Positions 10,600-25,592 are shown, counted from the stretch's first letter. The stretch is DNA of 64,000 nt from Prochilodus magdalenae (GCA_024036415.1 JAMWET010000147.1:124001-188000); one strand, 5' to 3'. The notes: generated by a model from the letters alone, not told the origin. Made by a program: numbers and translations.

Positions 10600-13500
10600 T
10601 ATATTTAAAAGGCGATGTTGGATTGGGGGGCTTTATAGTGTGGTAGTAGTGCAGTATTGGTGCCTACCCTCACTGTGGATACACAGCTATTGATGACCTG
10701 CCTGCTATCCTAGCTTTTCAGGAGCGCCGTGTGCCAATCTCCACCCATAATAATGGAATGGGTGACATAATAACCGAAATTAGAATTACCATAGAGGTGT
10801 TTTTATGGCCTGAACTGAAGGGCACTAATAGCCATGGTACCACTTATTGGGTAATACAACCTGCATTTGTGTAATGATATTGGCCGCATGCAGAACCACA
10901 GGGCAATGTATGATAGTAAATTATAAACAATATTTACAAGCTAGTAGTATCATCTTCTAGATCAACATAACCTTTGCAAAAACTGTTGATTAAAAGTTGA
11001 TGTTGGCTAATAAATAGTTAACAAATATGAGGAAAATACAACAGCTAGATTTAAATGGAGTTCAATTTGCTTCATGGACCACATGACTGCCGTGAACTAA
11101 CAGGATTCTGTGTGTACAGCCCTGGCCTCCTGATAGAGAGAGAAAGAGAGAGGCATGATGATGGTGATGGACAGATAGGAGGACGAGGGTTGCTTGTGGC
11201 TGGAGGGTGATGCTTTATCTTCTAATGATTTTCTCACCATTCTAAGGTGAAATACATGCATCTCTGCACCCAGGCTTTTATATTCCCTACCCTTTGCTGA
11301 TGCACACACAGTACAGGCAATGAGGAGAGGTCATGTATTTGGTGTGGTTCTCTGAGTGAGCGTGCTACACTGAGTGCCTCCAAGCAGCAGAAGACTCTCT
11401 GTTAATGACGTGGGCGTCTGGATGCATTAACTCAAACATTACTACTCGCTCTGAGCTCGGGCAAGCCCGCTTCAGCGCCTGCACAATGCGACCTGCCTGC
11501 CAGAACACTCCAAAAAGCGCTGGCTCTACCCTGCTGCTCCCAGCATACTGCAGCCTTTCTTCTCCTCCGCTGCCCGTTTAGTCCTTTCTGTTGCAGACTT
11601 TTGGGACTGCAGTGCTGCAGCCAACCCACAGACAACAACAAAGAGCCGAATGAATACTGCTTTTCCAGGAGACCTTTCCCCCTTAACCATACAGTATGCA
11701 CAGACTCCACTTTAAAACATTACATTTGCTGTACATTTTATCGCAAACCACTTGTGTTGCAATTCTTCAGTTAAAACTGACATGTTCACAGTCCCATCTG
11801 CAATTTACCATGTTGCTAGATGACAGTTGCTGACTAGAGAAACACAATGGCATGAGATACATACTGGTAAACACATGGCAGCAGATGAACTAATCTTAAT
11901 TATAACTGTTTTAATTTTTCCACAAATGCCTGGAGACGGTAATTTCATACTGGAATATAGTGAATCGAAGCTGACTGATGGCATTGACTGGTGCCATGAA
12001 AGACCTGATAGTCAGCAGTTAATCCTTCCTTGCCATATTAAAAATAATTGACTGCCATTTGAATCATGTCCACCGTGCTCTAAAATGGGAGGGCTCATTC
12101 CAGTTCAGTAGTGCGAGATGCCATTGCCTAAAAGTCAAGGCTAGAGCTGGTCTTGCTGGCTGAGCTCCTCATTCCAAAAGCATAATCATGCATTCAGAGT
12201 AACATTAAAGTAGATGTCCACAAAGCAGATCACTCGATGTCTTCAGCAATAGGTTGATAACAAGGTTGTTAACAAGCTGTTAACCTGGCTTCACATGGTG
12301 AAATTTCCATGCATACACGAATTGCATTTGATTTGTGGAATGTAAAGTCGCAACTCGCTGAAACCTAGCCACAAAGGTTTCAAGTGTATTGACTTCACAG
12401 AACTTAAGTTTATAAAACAGCCTATCAAAATACCAGTAATGCATCATGTGATCACATTGAATAATTCCACATCTGCACAGAAATTATGTTGCAGGAACAA
12501 CACAACATTCACAATATGTAACTAGTAGCATGAAAGTTTTATACTGTTTAAACCCAGCCTCAGGCTATATTTGATGTAGCATCCCACTCTCGTTTTCTAG
12601 CCTTCATATTTTCACCATGGCAACTGTCCTTTCATGTACAGAGCAGAGTAAGAGCAATGCAATGTCACATACCGCTTATGCTAATATCTGTTTCTGAATG
12701 CAGTTCAAGCTAATCTTTTCCATTGATGTTTACAGGCTTATAAAATCTATTTATTTTCATCCAAAGACAATTCTACTCAAAATGCCCTGACATGGTCTTG
12801 TTCTATCCACAACAGAATTTTATGTTGTCCATACATGCTGGTTTTACTATGTTTTGTTGAATGGAAATGTGTGGTATAGTTGAACTGAAGTTCATGCAAT
12901 GCATTAATACACTGATGGCACATATGACAGGGGAGGAATTGAATGTAGACAGGAACATGGACCCCTATAACTGCACTACTCTCTAACCCCACATTGTGTT
13001 CTAACACATACAACAGAATATGTCCCACATATCATTTATCTATTTTAAGGTGTTTAAGGAAACGTTTTGGATGATTTGGTACACTTGAATTACATTTTTG
13101 AGTTAAATTAACTGTACTTTAGTTTAGTCCATTGTCTCTGTTGCCTTTAAAACCAATACATTCAGAAAATGTGCAACTAAGTAAAGTGCATGACATTTCA
13201 GTTTGTTCTATTAACACAATCTTGTTGAGTAAACCATACTTCTTTCTTGTTGGCTCCTGGATCTATCTATTTGCAAAAAATGTATGACCCACTTAGCACC
13301 ACAACGGTTTTATTTTACCCAGTCTACTTTCTTTTAGGTGAATGTCATTCACATATTTTTGGTTTATCTGTTATCGTGTTAAAAGTCAGTTATCATGGCC
13401 CCTGCTACTTAATGTAAAAGATTTCTTAATCTGCTCTTAGAATATAGACTTAGGTTTGATTATCTCAAAAGGGTTTATGGCATTATTGTTTAAAATTTAG

Positions 13501-16000
13501 GTATTATAGCATGCAGTGTTTAGTACCTTAAGTACATTAGGCCTCGTACATCAGTATCTTGTCCATTAAAAAATACATTCTTAAGGAGGGTCCAAAGAAA
13601 AGGTCAATTTCACAACTGTGTACTGTATCCCTGTGCTTAGTTAAAACCAAATAGGAAAACACTGACAAATTTCAGAATGTTTGTGAAAATCCATAAACAA
13701 GCTTTGAACTTAAGAATGGGTGGTGCTGGACTGTTCATGACTGCTTATCTTGTTTTTCGGGGCATCAGACTACCTCGAATTCCTTAAAGTCAAGTTATGT
13801 GACATGTAACAAGGCTGAACATGCTTACTCTGTGTACAAAATAAACATACTTTAGAATCTTCAAACAGAACCTTTCTAAATCACAGCTACAGATGAAAAA
13901 TGGACAAATAGCTCAGTGTATAAACATGCTTTGATTTCTACAAAGGACCTAGCTTTCCTGTACTCAATCAGTGTAAAGCAGTGGTGATGCCCATGGTGGG
14001 GGCCTAGTTTCATAACATCATGATCACATACGCGGTCAGGCACACACACATTCTCATTACAATGGGCTGGATTATGGCATCACTGCAGACACACACGGGC
14101 TGTTAGCTGGATTGGCCCTTTGTAAGAGGGATGAAATATGTTAGCGGAGCTTTCAATCGTGACTTGTCCTACTTTGAGCAGATGGTTCTTTAGTACAGCA
14201 GAGGGATCGAGCCAGGGCGGATGTTACAGCCCTATCCCTCTCTATCGCTCTCTTTCATACATTGTCTAGCATGACATGACATTATCTTTAATAAATCAGA
14301 TCTAATAGTTCTAATTGCCCAGTAGCTAGAGAGATCTGAATATCGATCATGAGCAACTAATTCCACATGGATCTTAATTTCACCTGATGAATGCCATCAC
14401 GTGGCTCTGCGAGAGATAACCTGCTTTCTTCTCTTTTGGTTGACGGAGAGAGCTACACTATGCCTGGGTCTGAATCAGGCCTGCTTCATTACGCTGCTTG
14501 GAGGCACACTGATGGTACTTCATAAAAAAGAGTGAGTCTCAGCCCATAAATCCTCTAGTCTAGACAAGCCTACATGAGCCTCCGATTCATATTTAATGTG
14601 GCTGGAAGCAGCTGGGAATCTGAGCCAATTATCATCAGTGAATGCCTCATACCATCAAAACCTACAGGAGAAAGGAAGAGAGATAGATAGAGACGGAGGA
14701 CCTGTTCAGACAGCGCTCTTCCATTAGCACTGTGCAGCGTTCCCTCTGGGATGTGCACTCAGGGAGGACACACTCATGCAGCTTACTCACTCAGCATCTG
14801 GGCACACACACACACGCACCCTATTTGCACTTTAATCAGTTTTACTTTTGCCATTTATTGTATCTGCTCTCACCTGATCTCTGCATCATAGAATAATCAT
14901 GGAATTATGCATTCATTTGCCTGATTCTGAAAAAAAATTAGCTTTGAGCAAAATATATCATATATAACATGCTCCTTACTGTCCAGCACACTGCACAATG
15001 ATTGCACATGGAACTGCCTTTGTGTATGAACTGTGCTACATGCTTTGCTCTGCCTGTAAACTGTGCTTCGTGCAGGAACCCCATTACTAATAATGCTAAT
15101 ATCATTCTATCAACAGGTCATTAATCTAAAGCTGTACACTACAAGGCAGTCCAACTTATAACATTACTGTTGCATACCTTATTTTACACAGGCATTGTGG
15201 TTTATATGGCACATGTGGAAGCTCACAATTCATGAAAACAATGGGGAATCTAATCACATAATACAGTGCAAAACTGATTTGCTGGGCTAAGGCTGTTGCT
15301 GTCAGCGAATTGTGACTAAAGGAAAATAAAGTGCTTTCTGCAGACAAAGCCAAATCAAAGCTAACAAATATGACATTAGCTAGCATGCATGTTTTGATTA
15401 AATTACTGGAATTTGGGAAGGGGATTCTCACTACAAGATCACATTTAACCCTGTGAAATCTGGTAATTGGTAGTCATGTTGCTTTTTTCATGTTAAATTT
15501 ACAGTCTAATTAAGACAACAACTTTGTTCAATAGACGGAACTTTGCATACTGAGGATTGTGTCATAATGTAAATGATACCTTTAAGCATCTTGGTGTACT
15601 AATGCTACAATGACTATCGCTACTACTGATAACAATACACATGTATTCTGACTGGTCACATCAAAATTAAGTAAATACCAGCACTGCTAGGCAGAGACCG
15701 TTAACTGGTTTCATAGCACATTACATTCTAGTGAAACACAGTAAGGTTAAAGTGTACATGCATTTAATGCATCAATATCTTGTAAATCACATAACTGCAG
15801 GAAAAAAAGCATAATGGAGTGTATCCTGATTGTACTTGAAAAAAAGAAAATATAAAATGAGAGAAAAAGAAACGCTGGGAATAAAAATATGATATCTGTG
15901 ATGGATGTCAGAGTGTCAGTGTTACTGCTAGTGTCTCCTTTCTGTCTGTCAGGTAAGTAAAAAACGATCCCACTGACAAGGATGACTCAACATGCCTGGA
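10600..16000. other. Intronic sequence without recognisable genes
   Basis: AT-rich DNA with short low-complexity patches. A GC-richer block lies at about 11400-11640. The open frames are short, not conserved-looking and without domain motifs. Confidence 0.5.
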
Positions 16001-17409
16001 TGTTATCATACAGGTGCGTTTGTGTGTGTGTGTGTGTAAGTGAGAGACAGAGAGAGACAGATGGAGAGGGAGAGAAAGACATGCGGGGGTCTCGATTGTG
16101 TGCATACAATTAAATTCTATTTGTCTTTAGCACTCTGGGGGTGTGATTAAATCTGTGCACTCTAGACACTATAGTCCACTGGGCAGGTCCAGAGTTCAGG
16201 TACCTGATGATGAAATGCTGCCCTATTGAGAGCATTCTGATTAGCTATTGGCCTTTCATGAGATGAATTTCAAATGCTTTGTTTTTTTCCCATGTCAGCT
16301 AATTAGCAGCTATCTGCCATCACTGAATGCTCATCTGATAGCTGTGCTCCTTTGTGTGAAAAGGCCTACAGAGTTACACAAGGCTGCGGCTTTTATGCTC
16401 TATTTGTACACGTATACTATGCATTTAAATGTGCGTAACACACCTCACTCCTAAAGTGTAAAGTGCGTCAGCCATAAGCTACATACAGCTCCCAAGGCTC
16501 TGTCCACATATGTACAGGGATTGTATGACGTCTTTGGTTCACTAAGATGGTCACCACTATCAGATTTTTGTCAGGAATACCCTGATTGACCATCCGCATG
16601 GTCAGGTACATGCGTCGGTTCCTGCTTTGCACAGTATAACAACAATAACATCTTTTGGAGGAAGATGCATGAACTAAATTGTGAAATTTATGTAAGTTCT
16701 ATCAAGTATATGTATGTTTGTCTATGTGTATGCCAGTCGTCCACGCCTGTTTTTGATCACACAAAAACTTATATCTGTAGCTGTTCATTTTGCATGTTAC
16801 TGAATGTTCCCACCGACTGTCTGATACTGTTTAGAAGCCAGGCTTGCAGAACTAGCCACAACCTGCCACAATAAAAGAAGACACTTGCTGAAAGCTCAGT
16901 ATGCATCAACATGCTCACATTTAGATGTGCATTCAGGATAGTGGCCTAGAGCTCAGCTGGGTGCCATCACTGGGCCTTATTCAAAACCTCTTCAAGATGT
17001 AAGCATAGAGCATTAATCCCAGTGCTGCCTAGCACTCTTGCTACCCTTAGCAATGACATGTAACAGCAAGGCTAAATAAGGTCACACACCTCACCCTCTA
17101 CCTCTCCACACTTTCTCCCAATTCAAAGCTGTTTTGGCATAATGGTATTAAATACATTGCTTAATGTTGCTAAAAGTAGATCATACAATGGTTAGATCTG
17201 ATAGGGTTATGTTTGAAGCTCCTGTAAAATATGGAATATGTCCCTGATGACAACAGAATTTATAAATAGAAATGATGCTTTTTTTTATAATAATAATTTA
17301 AAAATAATAACAACAACAACAACCACCACAACAAATACAATGTAAATAAGATACTTCTGTATATACTGGTGCTTCAGTAGCTCCATCCTATTGTAGACAT
17401 TCTTCTCTC

Positions 17410-17446
<37 letters not shown>

Positions 17447-20200
17447 ATCCTTATGGGGATAGTGATCTCCTTGAGGCCAGGCTAATAAAACCAGCGTTTG
17501 CATTAGTGACAGTATTCTACAAAGCTGCGCTTATGTCCTGCCTGCTCTACGCAGCTGATAGTGTCTTTAATGAGACACATAAAAGGCGCTATCTGTTGCA
17601 CTGGAGACTCGGGCTGAACATTGTGCTCTCAGCCTTTTAGATTTCCTCCCCCACACCACACAGTGACAAGTATTGAGAACCATAGTGCACGATCCACACA
17701 TACCCGCACAGAGCTGGGTTGAATGCTCACATGACCTGTGCATTAAGAATGTAAGCCAAAAGAAAAATGATTCGAGCAAAGAATTACAAACATAAATCAC
17801 AAAAATTACAAATATTTATAAGAACCAAAAGAGCTAACGTGTATTCTCCAAAGGCATATGCTGAGCACATCTGTAAATGTGAATAATTCATTTGAATAGC
17901 GGTGATAAATAACGCGGGTGCATTAAGACGTTTTACTGCAGGCTATTATTCCTCTATGTCGTTCGGAGCGTGTGGTGCTTTATGCTGAGCATAATTAGCC
18001 TTTAATAGCTCCTGAATGAGAGAGAGAGAGAGACAAAAAAGAATCTGACTGGTCTGAGACAGATCACTGGAAAAGCTGTATTTTCTCAGTATTGGAAGTG
18101 ATTGGGACTGATCTGTAACAGAAAGACTGAAGTTGATCTCCTTCCAAAATAGCCATCCATCCAGACATATACATAGCTGACTATAAGTGGGATGAAAAAA
18201 GGAAGAAAGGAAGGAAGAGGATGAATAAAAGAGACATATTGGCAGAAAGGTACTTGTCTGTGTATGTGTGTGTGTATGTGTGTGTGTATTTCAGCCTCCA
18301 CTGTATGCATGAACGAAGACAGCCTCTGTGCTGCTTACTGTTTCTGGGCTGGATGCAGTAAAGAAGGCATTTAGCATTGAAACAGTCATAACGGCCGGTC
18401 ACACTCTCACGCTGCTTCGCTTAATCCCATTCTCCCCTGTAATCCGTTTGACACGCCGGCCGAGAGACAGTGTGCAACGGCAAATGAGTATGACGGGAGT
18501 ATGGCATGGAGAGATGAGCCTGTCTCTGCAGAGCACCACACAGGAAACGAGAGAGTCATCAGGAAAAAAAAAAAAACACGAAGGCTGAACAAACGCAAGC
18601 TCACCAAGAACGACCGGAAATGACATAATTACTGCTAATGTCAACAGCAGGTCCTGGCAGAACAGCAAAGCTTCCACAGAGAGGAGGAAAAACAGCTCAG
18701 TCATATGGTACAATAACCCAAAAACATACATCTGTGAAAAAATCCACAGGGGTTCTTTAGTAAATATAGTTATACATATACCCAAGGAACTATTAAAAAA
18801 CATATGTTACATGATATAATCACATTACAGTTGTCTCCAGAAAGACATCACAGTCAGTTATTGTACTTTCTACTGTAGTTGTTACAAGTATTATTACTGG
18901 TGTTGTTGTTGTGGTAAATGTACATCATACCGTGTGTACACTTTGAGTATACTTCGGTATTTTTTGCCAGTTCCACCTATTAGCTGGATCTTCCCATCAA
19001 ACGATGCTATCAACATTGGAGGGTGAAGGCAAGCCTCATTGCAACATCACTGGGCAACATAATGGATTTTTTACTAGTCAATTCAGTGACATCAGCTCAC
19101 AGACATCCATCTGCATCGCGCTAAGTGAAGAGATGAGCCATCCTACTCCCCTAGAAAAAGCAAGGCCAACTAAATTGAAAAACCTTCAAACTATGGCTGT
19201 ATGTGACACCAAAATAGGGTTTGCTGTTAATAAAATTCAGGGTACATTTTGGTGCATTTTTTGTTAGGAGGAGCTCAGAACAACAGATACGAATAGAAAG
19301 AATACTATAGCCATGAAAAATGGTCACATGAAAAACTTCTGACTTCATAAAAAACTTTAAAACCCCGGAAATTCAGCTGTTTTATTCTAAGTGAACATAT
19401 TTTGACATAGTCTCAATAAGAAACAAACATCTGCACATTTTAAAGCTGTACAAAAGTTACGGTATATTTTGTATGTTATGTTTTATTAATGTCTGCCAGA
19501 AAAAAGCCATATGTGTATTAAAATGTATTGTAGAAAATGTGTTCCACATAAGATGTCATTTAACCAGGCTTTTAAATCCTTTGCGTGTTAAAAATCCTTT
19601 AGCAAAAAATTGAAGTATTCTGTCCAGTATGGTAAACAAGACAAGTGAACTTTCCACAAACTCTTAGCCTTGAGCTCTTGTAGATACTTTTTTTAAACCT
19701 CTGGACAGCAGCCTTTGCCTTCTCCTTTCCCTCCACTGCATTCTCCCTCTGCACAAACAGAAACACAAGCAGTATTACGAGTCAATGCTGTTGCTTGTGC
19801 TGTAACCAGACTGCAGTGTCTCTGCACTGCATCAGCTGTTCTGCAGGTGTTGAGCTGAAGACACTCCGCCTAAATCACAACCTGCACTGAGCTGCAGGGT
19901 AGATGTAGGAAGACTATGACAAAAAGAGAGCCATGCTCTCGGTGTGAGAAAGCAGCTCCATCTGCAGTGTGTTAGTGAAGAACGGAGATGCAACGAGTTA
20001 TGAGTGAGTATGAGAGGGCTTGGGAGCAGAGCACAGCGCTGTTTAGAGGCCACATCATACGGAATGGCAGGAGTGGGAGACATTGTCATTAAACTGTAGC
20101 CTCATAAACCTGCTGCAGCACCACCTGCGAGTGGTGATCCCCCGCACTGTTTCTTCAAAACAGCAGCAAGACACTGAGTCCTTATCTGCTTCCGCACTAG
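16000..20200. other. Intronic sequence with short microsatellites
   Basis: Contains GT runs at 16018-16038 and 18261-18290, a CT run at 17401-17445, and short GA patches. No gene or recognisable mobile element was seen. Confidence 0.5.
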
Positions 20201-20315
20201 AGACAAACACTGTCATTTAATGTGATGTGAGGAACCCCCCACCCCCCGCCGTGCCACTGTTTGCATGAGGAAAAGCTAACAAAGTCTAATTTAATTAGAC
20301 TACTTTCAGAGACTT

Positions 20316-20316
<1 letters not shown>

Positions 20317-20358
<42 letters not shown>

Positions 20359-20400
20359 GTGTGTAGGTGTGTGTGTGTGCGTGTAGGTGTGTGTGTGTAA
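20317..20400. repeat. (GT)n microsatellite, compound
   Basis: A GT run broken by GC and AG steps, followed by a GA-rich patch to about 20430. The minus-strand frame across it (His-Thr repeats) is an artefact. Confidence 0.95.
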
Positions 20401-20525
20401 GTGAGAGCCAGAGAGAGAGAGAGAGACAAAGAAAGATAGAGAAAAAGAGCACGCTTGATGAGCCTTTTTATTCATATGTATGCTGTCCTAGGCATATCTC
20501 ATGATGATAAATACTATTACTTATA

Positions 20526-20526
<1 letters not shown>

Positions 20527-20556
<30 letters not shown>

Positions 20557-20558
20557 TG
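20527..20558. repeat. (AT)n microsatellite
   Basis: About 15 AT units following ATACATATAT. Confidence 0.9.
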
Positions 20559-20742
20559 TCAGTCATGCTGATGTTTGGATTCTGCAGTGGCCAGTCTATT
20601 GTTCTGTGAAACATCAGCAGCTTCTTTGTTTTATTTATTTCCTTGTTTCAGTAATGCTTTCTTGACAACTGCACCACTTTTCAGATCCATCCTTTCAGAG
20701 TTGTCTTCTCACAGTGAAAGAATGGGCAGAAACCAAATAATA

Positions 20743-20783
20743 AAAATATGTTAATATGTTAATAAAACATATTAACATATTTT
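20743..20783. repeat. 18-bp perfect inverted repeat with 5-base loop
   Basis: The arms AAAATATGTTAATATGTT (20743-20760) and AACATATTAACATATTTT (20766-20783) are perfect reverse complements around AATAA. The hairpin is all A/T except for two GC pairs. Confidence 0.9.
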
Positions 20784-20959
20784 ATTGCCATCTTCACTGC
20801 AAGTAAATTAATGAAAACACAGCATACTGAAAGATAATACAGATTATATACAAAAAACAACATAATTGCAAACACCACAAAACCCCATTACATTATTTAG
20901 CACTAGCTAACTTAGTCCTGATACTAACTAAAAGGTCCTGATACAAGTTAACGTTAATG

Positions 20960-21310
20960 TTTTTTTTAATACATTTGTACTATTGCACTGCTGGTTTATC
21001 TCAGTTTTTCACATTGTTCTACTGTTTTTTCTAGTTATATTTGCATTTTTGTAGATAAACTTTCTTGTACATATTTATTTCCTCACTGTAAAAGGTGAGA
21101 TATATATTTATCTACAGTGTACTTGGCTATTTATAGTTTAATAGTTAATAACTGTAGCTGGTACCTACCTACATATGTGCTCATTCTGTACAACCCTCTT
21201 TGTCTTGTCTTTATTGTGCTATACTGTGCTATACTGTGTAACTGCTACTGGCTGCTAAATTTACTTCGGGAAATAAAATATCTATCTATCTATCTCTATC
21301 TATCTAATAT
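20960..21310 (+). mobile_element. LINE 3' end (L2/Rex1 type) with (TATC)n tail
   Basis: The segment ends AATTTACTTCGGGAAATAAA followed by ATATCTATCTATCTATCTC, the typical LINE 3' terminus of fish CR1/L2-clade elements with a tetranucleotide tail. The preceding T-rich sequence (TGTACTATTGCACTGC...) fits a LINE 3' UTR. No reverse-transcriptase sequence is attached, so the copy is strongly 5'-truncated. Confidence 0.65.
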
Positions 21311-21319
21311 ATACACAAA

Positions 21320-24300
21320 ATATTATATTATAATACTTATATATACTGATAATGTACAGTCTGTACAAAATAGTTTGTTTGGAGTTGGTAGCAAAAATAA
21401 TGCATCACCAAAGTAAACAACTAAAGTAATCCATGCATTTAAATTCAGAACAGCTGATTAAAAAACTTCATATGCCATTCATATTAAAAACATTCACAAC
21501 ATTCACAATTATTTGTGGCTTAATACAAAATAAATTTCACACAGTTCTCATTTTGAATGACAAATCTACAGGAGAAGCCTATTTGATATTAACCATGCGA
21601 TTATTTTTCATTTACAGACACTCTCTACAAAACCATTTTCACCCTATAGAATGATTCATTCTTTGCTGCTATTCAAGCCATTTAGTGACAATGACTGCAT
21701 TTTGTCATATCGTAATTATATGTGCTTGTGTGCACAGTTAAGTAACCTTGCTCTAATATCAATGTATACATAGTAAATCACAAACGTGTTGACTCAAGAT
21801 GGCCAGAAGACTCCAAAAGGTAAGACTAATCTTCAGCCTTTACTGCTTCATCCTCCATCTCTAATGAGAGACTAGCATTGTCATGCAAAGTAAGGGCAAG
21901 GGTTCCCTTTCCACCATTATTCGTCCAATCTCAAGTTGGTAGGAAATATGAGCTGTAGGCATAAACCTGAATTTAATTCACTCTGAATTTGATTCAGACC
22001 TAATTTGCCAACAATATGACAAACAACAGCAGAGTAGGGTCACTTGTGGGCCAAGTCACAAGAGAACAGGCAGCTTGTTCCTATTCTACAGCTAACTAAT
22101 TCATAGAAGTGTAGAGATTATATTCATATGATCCTGCCTCTCTTCTCGCTCCCAGGAGCGAGTACTAATGAGTGTCTCAGCTTCACTCTGTTTCCCAATA
22201 CCCAGCACACGCTGCTCTTAATTACCCAGCCCCCACAGCTCTGCACCTCCACCTCAACAAGAATCCGACTCTACAATCCCTACAGATCGCTCTTAGGCTC
22301 AGCCTGTTCTGTCCCTGCCACTGCGCACATATCCCACCTGTGCTAATCACAACACTAACTCATTATGCCATTGGAGTGCCATAAAGCTCTGAAGGGCAGA
22401 TAAAATCTGGACCAAAGTTCACCACTGTGAGTCAAATCTGCAAACATACCAGGAACTTCATTGATCATATGGTATTCAATGAGGGGAAAAAATCTATAAA
22501 AGTGTGTTACACAATTTGTGCAAATCAAGCAATAATGACATTATTGCTTTTGGTGTGCCAGATGTAAAAAATCTATTGGTCTTCCTGTCTATCTTTCTAC
22601 TGTAAGAAGAAAACAGGCAATTTGCAAATAAGCAAATCAAACAATGGACTGTCCACTAGGAGTTGCATGACGTACGTTGATGTAAGTTGATTTGATATTG
22701 ACTACTCACTGATGTCATCATAAACACAACCACTGGAGAGGGGAATACAATGAGTGACTGTCAAAATCCCAAGCAAAACTATGCAGGTCAGTGATGTGCC
22801 CTTTCCAACAATCTTCAGGAAACCAGAAATACAGGCCCTGGAATCTTGATAATTTATATTAATCTAAGGTGCACTGTAGGTGGCATTGCCAAGGCGCTCA
22901 CATGTGGCAGAACCCCAAAGGTTAGAAACATTTAGAGCACTGTAACTGTGAAAATAAGAGTAACTGACTTTAAACTTTACAGGACAATCGGGCTTTATGC
23001 TCTCTCTACAATACCTCATGCATTTTCTTTTTGTAGCCTTTGGGAATTCCAAGCTAACGATGTTAAAAAAGGAGAATGGAAAAATATTTGAATGAAGCCA
23101 AACTAAACAGGTCAAAAGTGTACCCTTTGCAACGAGCACTGGATAGCATTGCTATTCTTCAGGAAACTGGAGACAAAGACGCTCACCTATTGTAATAATC
23201 ATGTGATCAGCGAAGAGTCAACATCAAGCTTAAAACATCATTAGCAAGCAGTGGAGTTGACTCAGCATCACTGAGTTACGCTTGGGATAACTTCGATATC
23301 CTTGAAAATCCTTTCCTTATATCCTTTGATATACTTGGAAAACTGAAAGAAATCAATGTATAAACTGGAATAAAGGTACAGGATGGACATGCTTAATTCT
23401 GAAACATTTCAGATTATAATATACATTATTATTATATTATTATATTAGATTATACAATAATATAAGACTTACCAGCTCTGGCTTTTATATGCTATAATAT
23501 GCTGTCTTAACTAGTTATATTTTATGTTAAAGAAAACTGGAAATGTGTGATATCATTAAATTAAGATGTTGTATTTTGTTTTTGAGGACATGTCTTTAGG
23601 ATATGGAAACCCTTATAATTGGTCTCTGTTCTGTCTTGCTTTTCTACAGAAGAATTCTGTGAAGACTCTAGTGCTCTATCCAACCCATGTGCTCATGGTC
23701 CATAATAGAAAAGTAAGAGTCTAATGTATAGATCTGTATCTGTCATGTGACACTGCGTACCAGAGAGACAGAGAAGAAGATGAGAGTTTCTAAATCGTTA
23801 TCTGTTAAAGGAAAGAGACAGAAACACATGGTAGAGTAATGGGGGCAGAAAGAGAGCGCAAGGAAAAGAATAGAGGTGTCTTAGCAGAAAACACAACTGA
23901 TGGAAAAAGATGAAATGTCCTGATTTCAGTGACATTTGACGTTTCCCAAGAAACAGAAAAACTGATTTGAGTAAAATGCTAAGCTGCACCACTCTATATG
24001 TCTGGGGTGCTGGCTGTGTGATGGTTTTGTGGCTTTGGCTTGTATTTGCGCTACCATTTAAAGTGCTGGGATCCCTTTTTAGAATTCAATGTCTTTTTAA
24101 TAACATAAAACTAATTTGCATGCAGACGAGTGTTCAGCATGGTTCTAATATCATAGTTCTGTGCAGAATCAAAGCTTTCAGTTAATTAGTTGGACAGTAG
24201 GAAGCAGTAAATAAAATTAGGAAATAACATAAAGTGGCCAGTGTGATGAATGAAACCATGAGAAAACTATAACAAGTTATAACAAGGCTAACATTCAGAA

Positions 24301-24950
24301 ATCATCAGTTCACTGAGTGGAGATCCAATTACAAAATTGATCACAGAAATGCTGTAATATTGAATAAAACATCTAAAAACACATGGGTTTAGCAACTGGC
24401 TGTGTATTGGTTAACTGACTAGGTCTTCTGACACAGCTGCCCAGCATGAACTCCTCCAATGTGGTGAAACATGTCATGTTCTAGTCGTAATGAGTACTGC
24501 AATGGGAATAGCTTTATACTGGCATATCCGGCACTATGAGCAATGTGTGCCACATTATCACAATTCAGGGTTGATGCTGTTAGTACTAACTTGAGTTTGA
24601 GCAGAAGTTCTTTAGCTAGCTGTACTGCTAATGGAACTAAACTACCTAATTATTAATGTGAATTAAAGTGAATTGGAGTATCTGCAGTCTGTAAACCAGT
24701 GTGCTCAGCCGGTTTCAGTGCCTGACAGGAGAGATTCCATGTGTCAAAAAAAGGAATGATTGACAGAACTGCCTTCATAACCATCAAAACAATTACAGCA
24801 ACCATGACTTTATACGTCAACTTTATTCCCTTTAACACTACCCGCATTTATCAACTATCTCACGGCAGCTGTAACTCAAAGCTGACAGTAATCAGCCTCA
24901 CTTTCTACTCTTTTCCATCTTTATGCCAATGCTAGATATTTCAACCTACA
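21320..24950. other. Intronic sequence without recognisable genes
   Basis: AT-rich DNA, no microsatellite longer than about 20 bases, no transposase or reverse-transcriptase motif seen. The minus-strand frame at 22864-23139 has no family resemblance. Confidence 0.5.
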
Positions 24951-24954
24951 GCAC

Positions 24955-25096
24955 TGTAGTTCCAACAAATTCCTGCCCCAACACACACTGATTCAGCTCA
25001 TTAGGGCTCGATAATCAGTTTAAGAGCTGAGTCAGGTGTTTACAAGAAAGGAACAGTTGACACTGTGTGGAGCTGTAGGCCGCCAGAGGCAGGGTT
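24955..25096. mobile_element. Second copy of the hAT-type MITE family
   Basis: Shares the interior of the 2056-2227 element: AACACACACTGATTCAGCTC followed by an AATCAG...GTGTTTAC...GAACAG middle and a TGTGTGGAGCTGTAGGCCGC end. Degraded; target duplication not assigned. Confidence 0.5.
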
Positions 25097-25590
25097 AAAA
25101 AACACTTCTTCAAACAGCTGCAAAGCTTGCCTGGCCTGACACTTCTAGGCCAGTTAGCGCTAGCAGCTGCAAACCAATCATGGTGGCACTTTGTTCATCG
25201 GCTAATGTTGCCTGATATACTTCAATTTCCAAAAGACTGAAAACTTCCACAGGAGCCTGAACATCTTACACTAATAAACACGACCAACGTTGCTCATAAG
25301 GTTGCATAAACATGCTAGGGCAATCCTAGGGCAAAATCCTTGCAAAATCCAATTGCTCGGGCAAATCCTTCAGAAAGTGGGTTTGTGCTAAGAAGACCTC
25401 TCACTTGAAATCAGTTGACCAATAGAATGTGCAGGTGGACATCTTTCTCCCTTAAATATGTGTCACATGTCGAAGCCAGAAGCAGAAGGGATTTTTCAGA
25501 AGCAAAGATGTGCAAGTTGTAATACTTTAATATGACAATGAGCAAAAAATGACTGCTTGTAGATTTCATCAATTTCATCCAGCATGAAAA

Positions 25591-25592
25591 GG

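Noticed and set aside
20743..20783. microRNA precursor
   Set aside because: The stem is only 18 bp, nearly pure A/T, with a 5-base loop; too short for a typical precursor.
22864..23139. 91-residue Cys-containing minus-strand frame considered as nalf1 exon 2
   Set aside because: Lacks the family's WLC and CPF motifs and the cysteine spacing.
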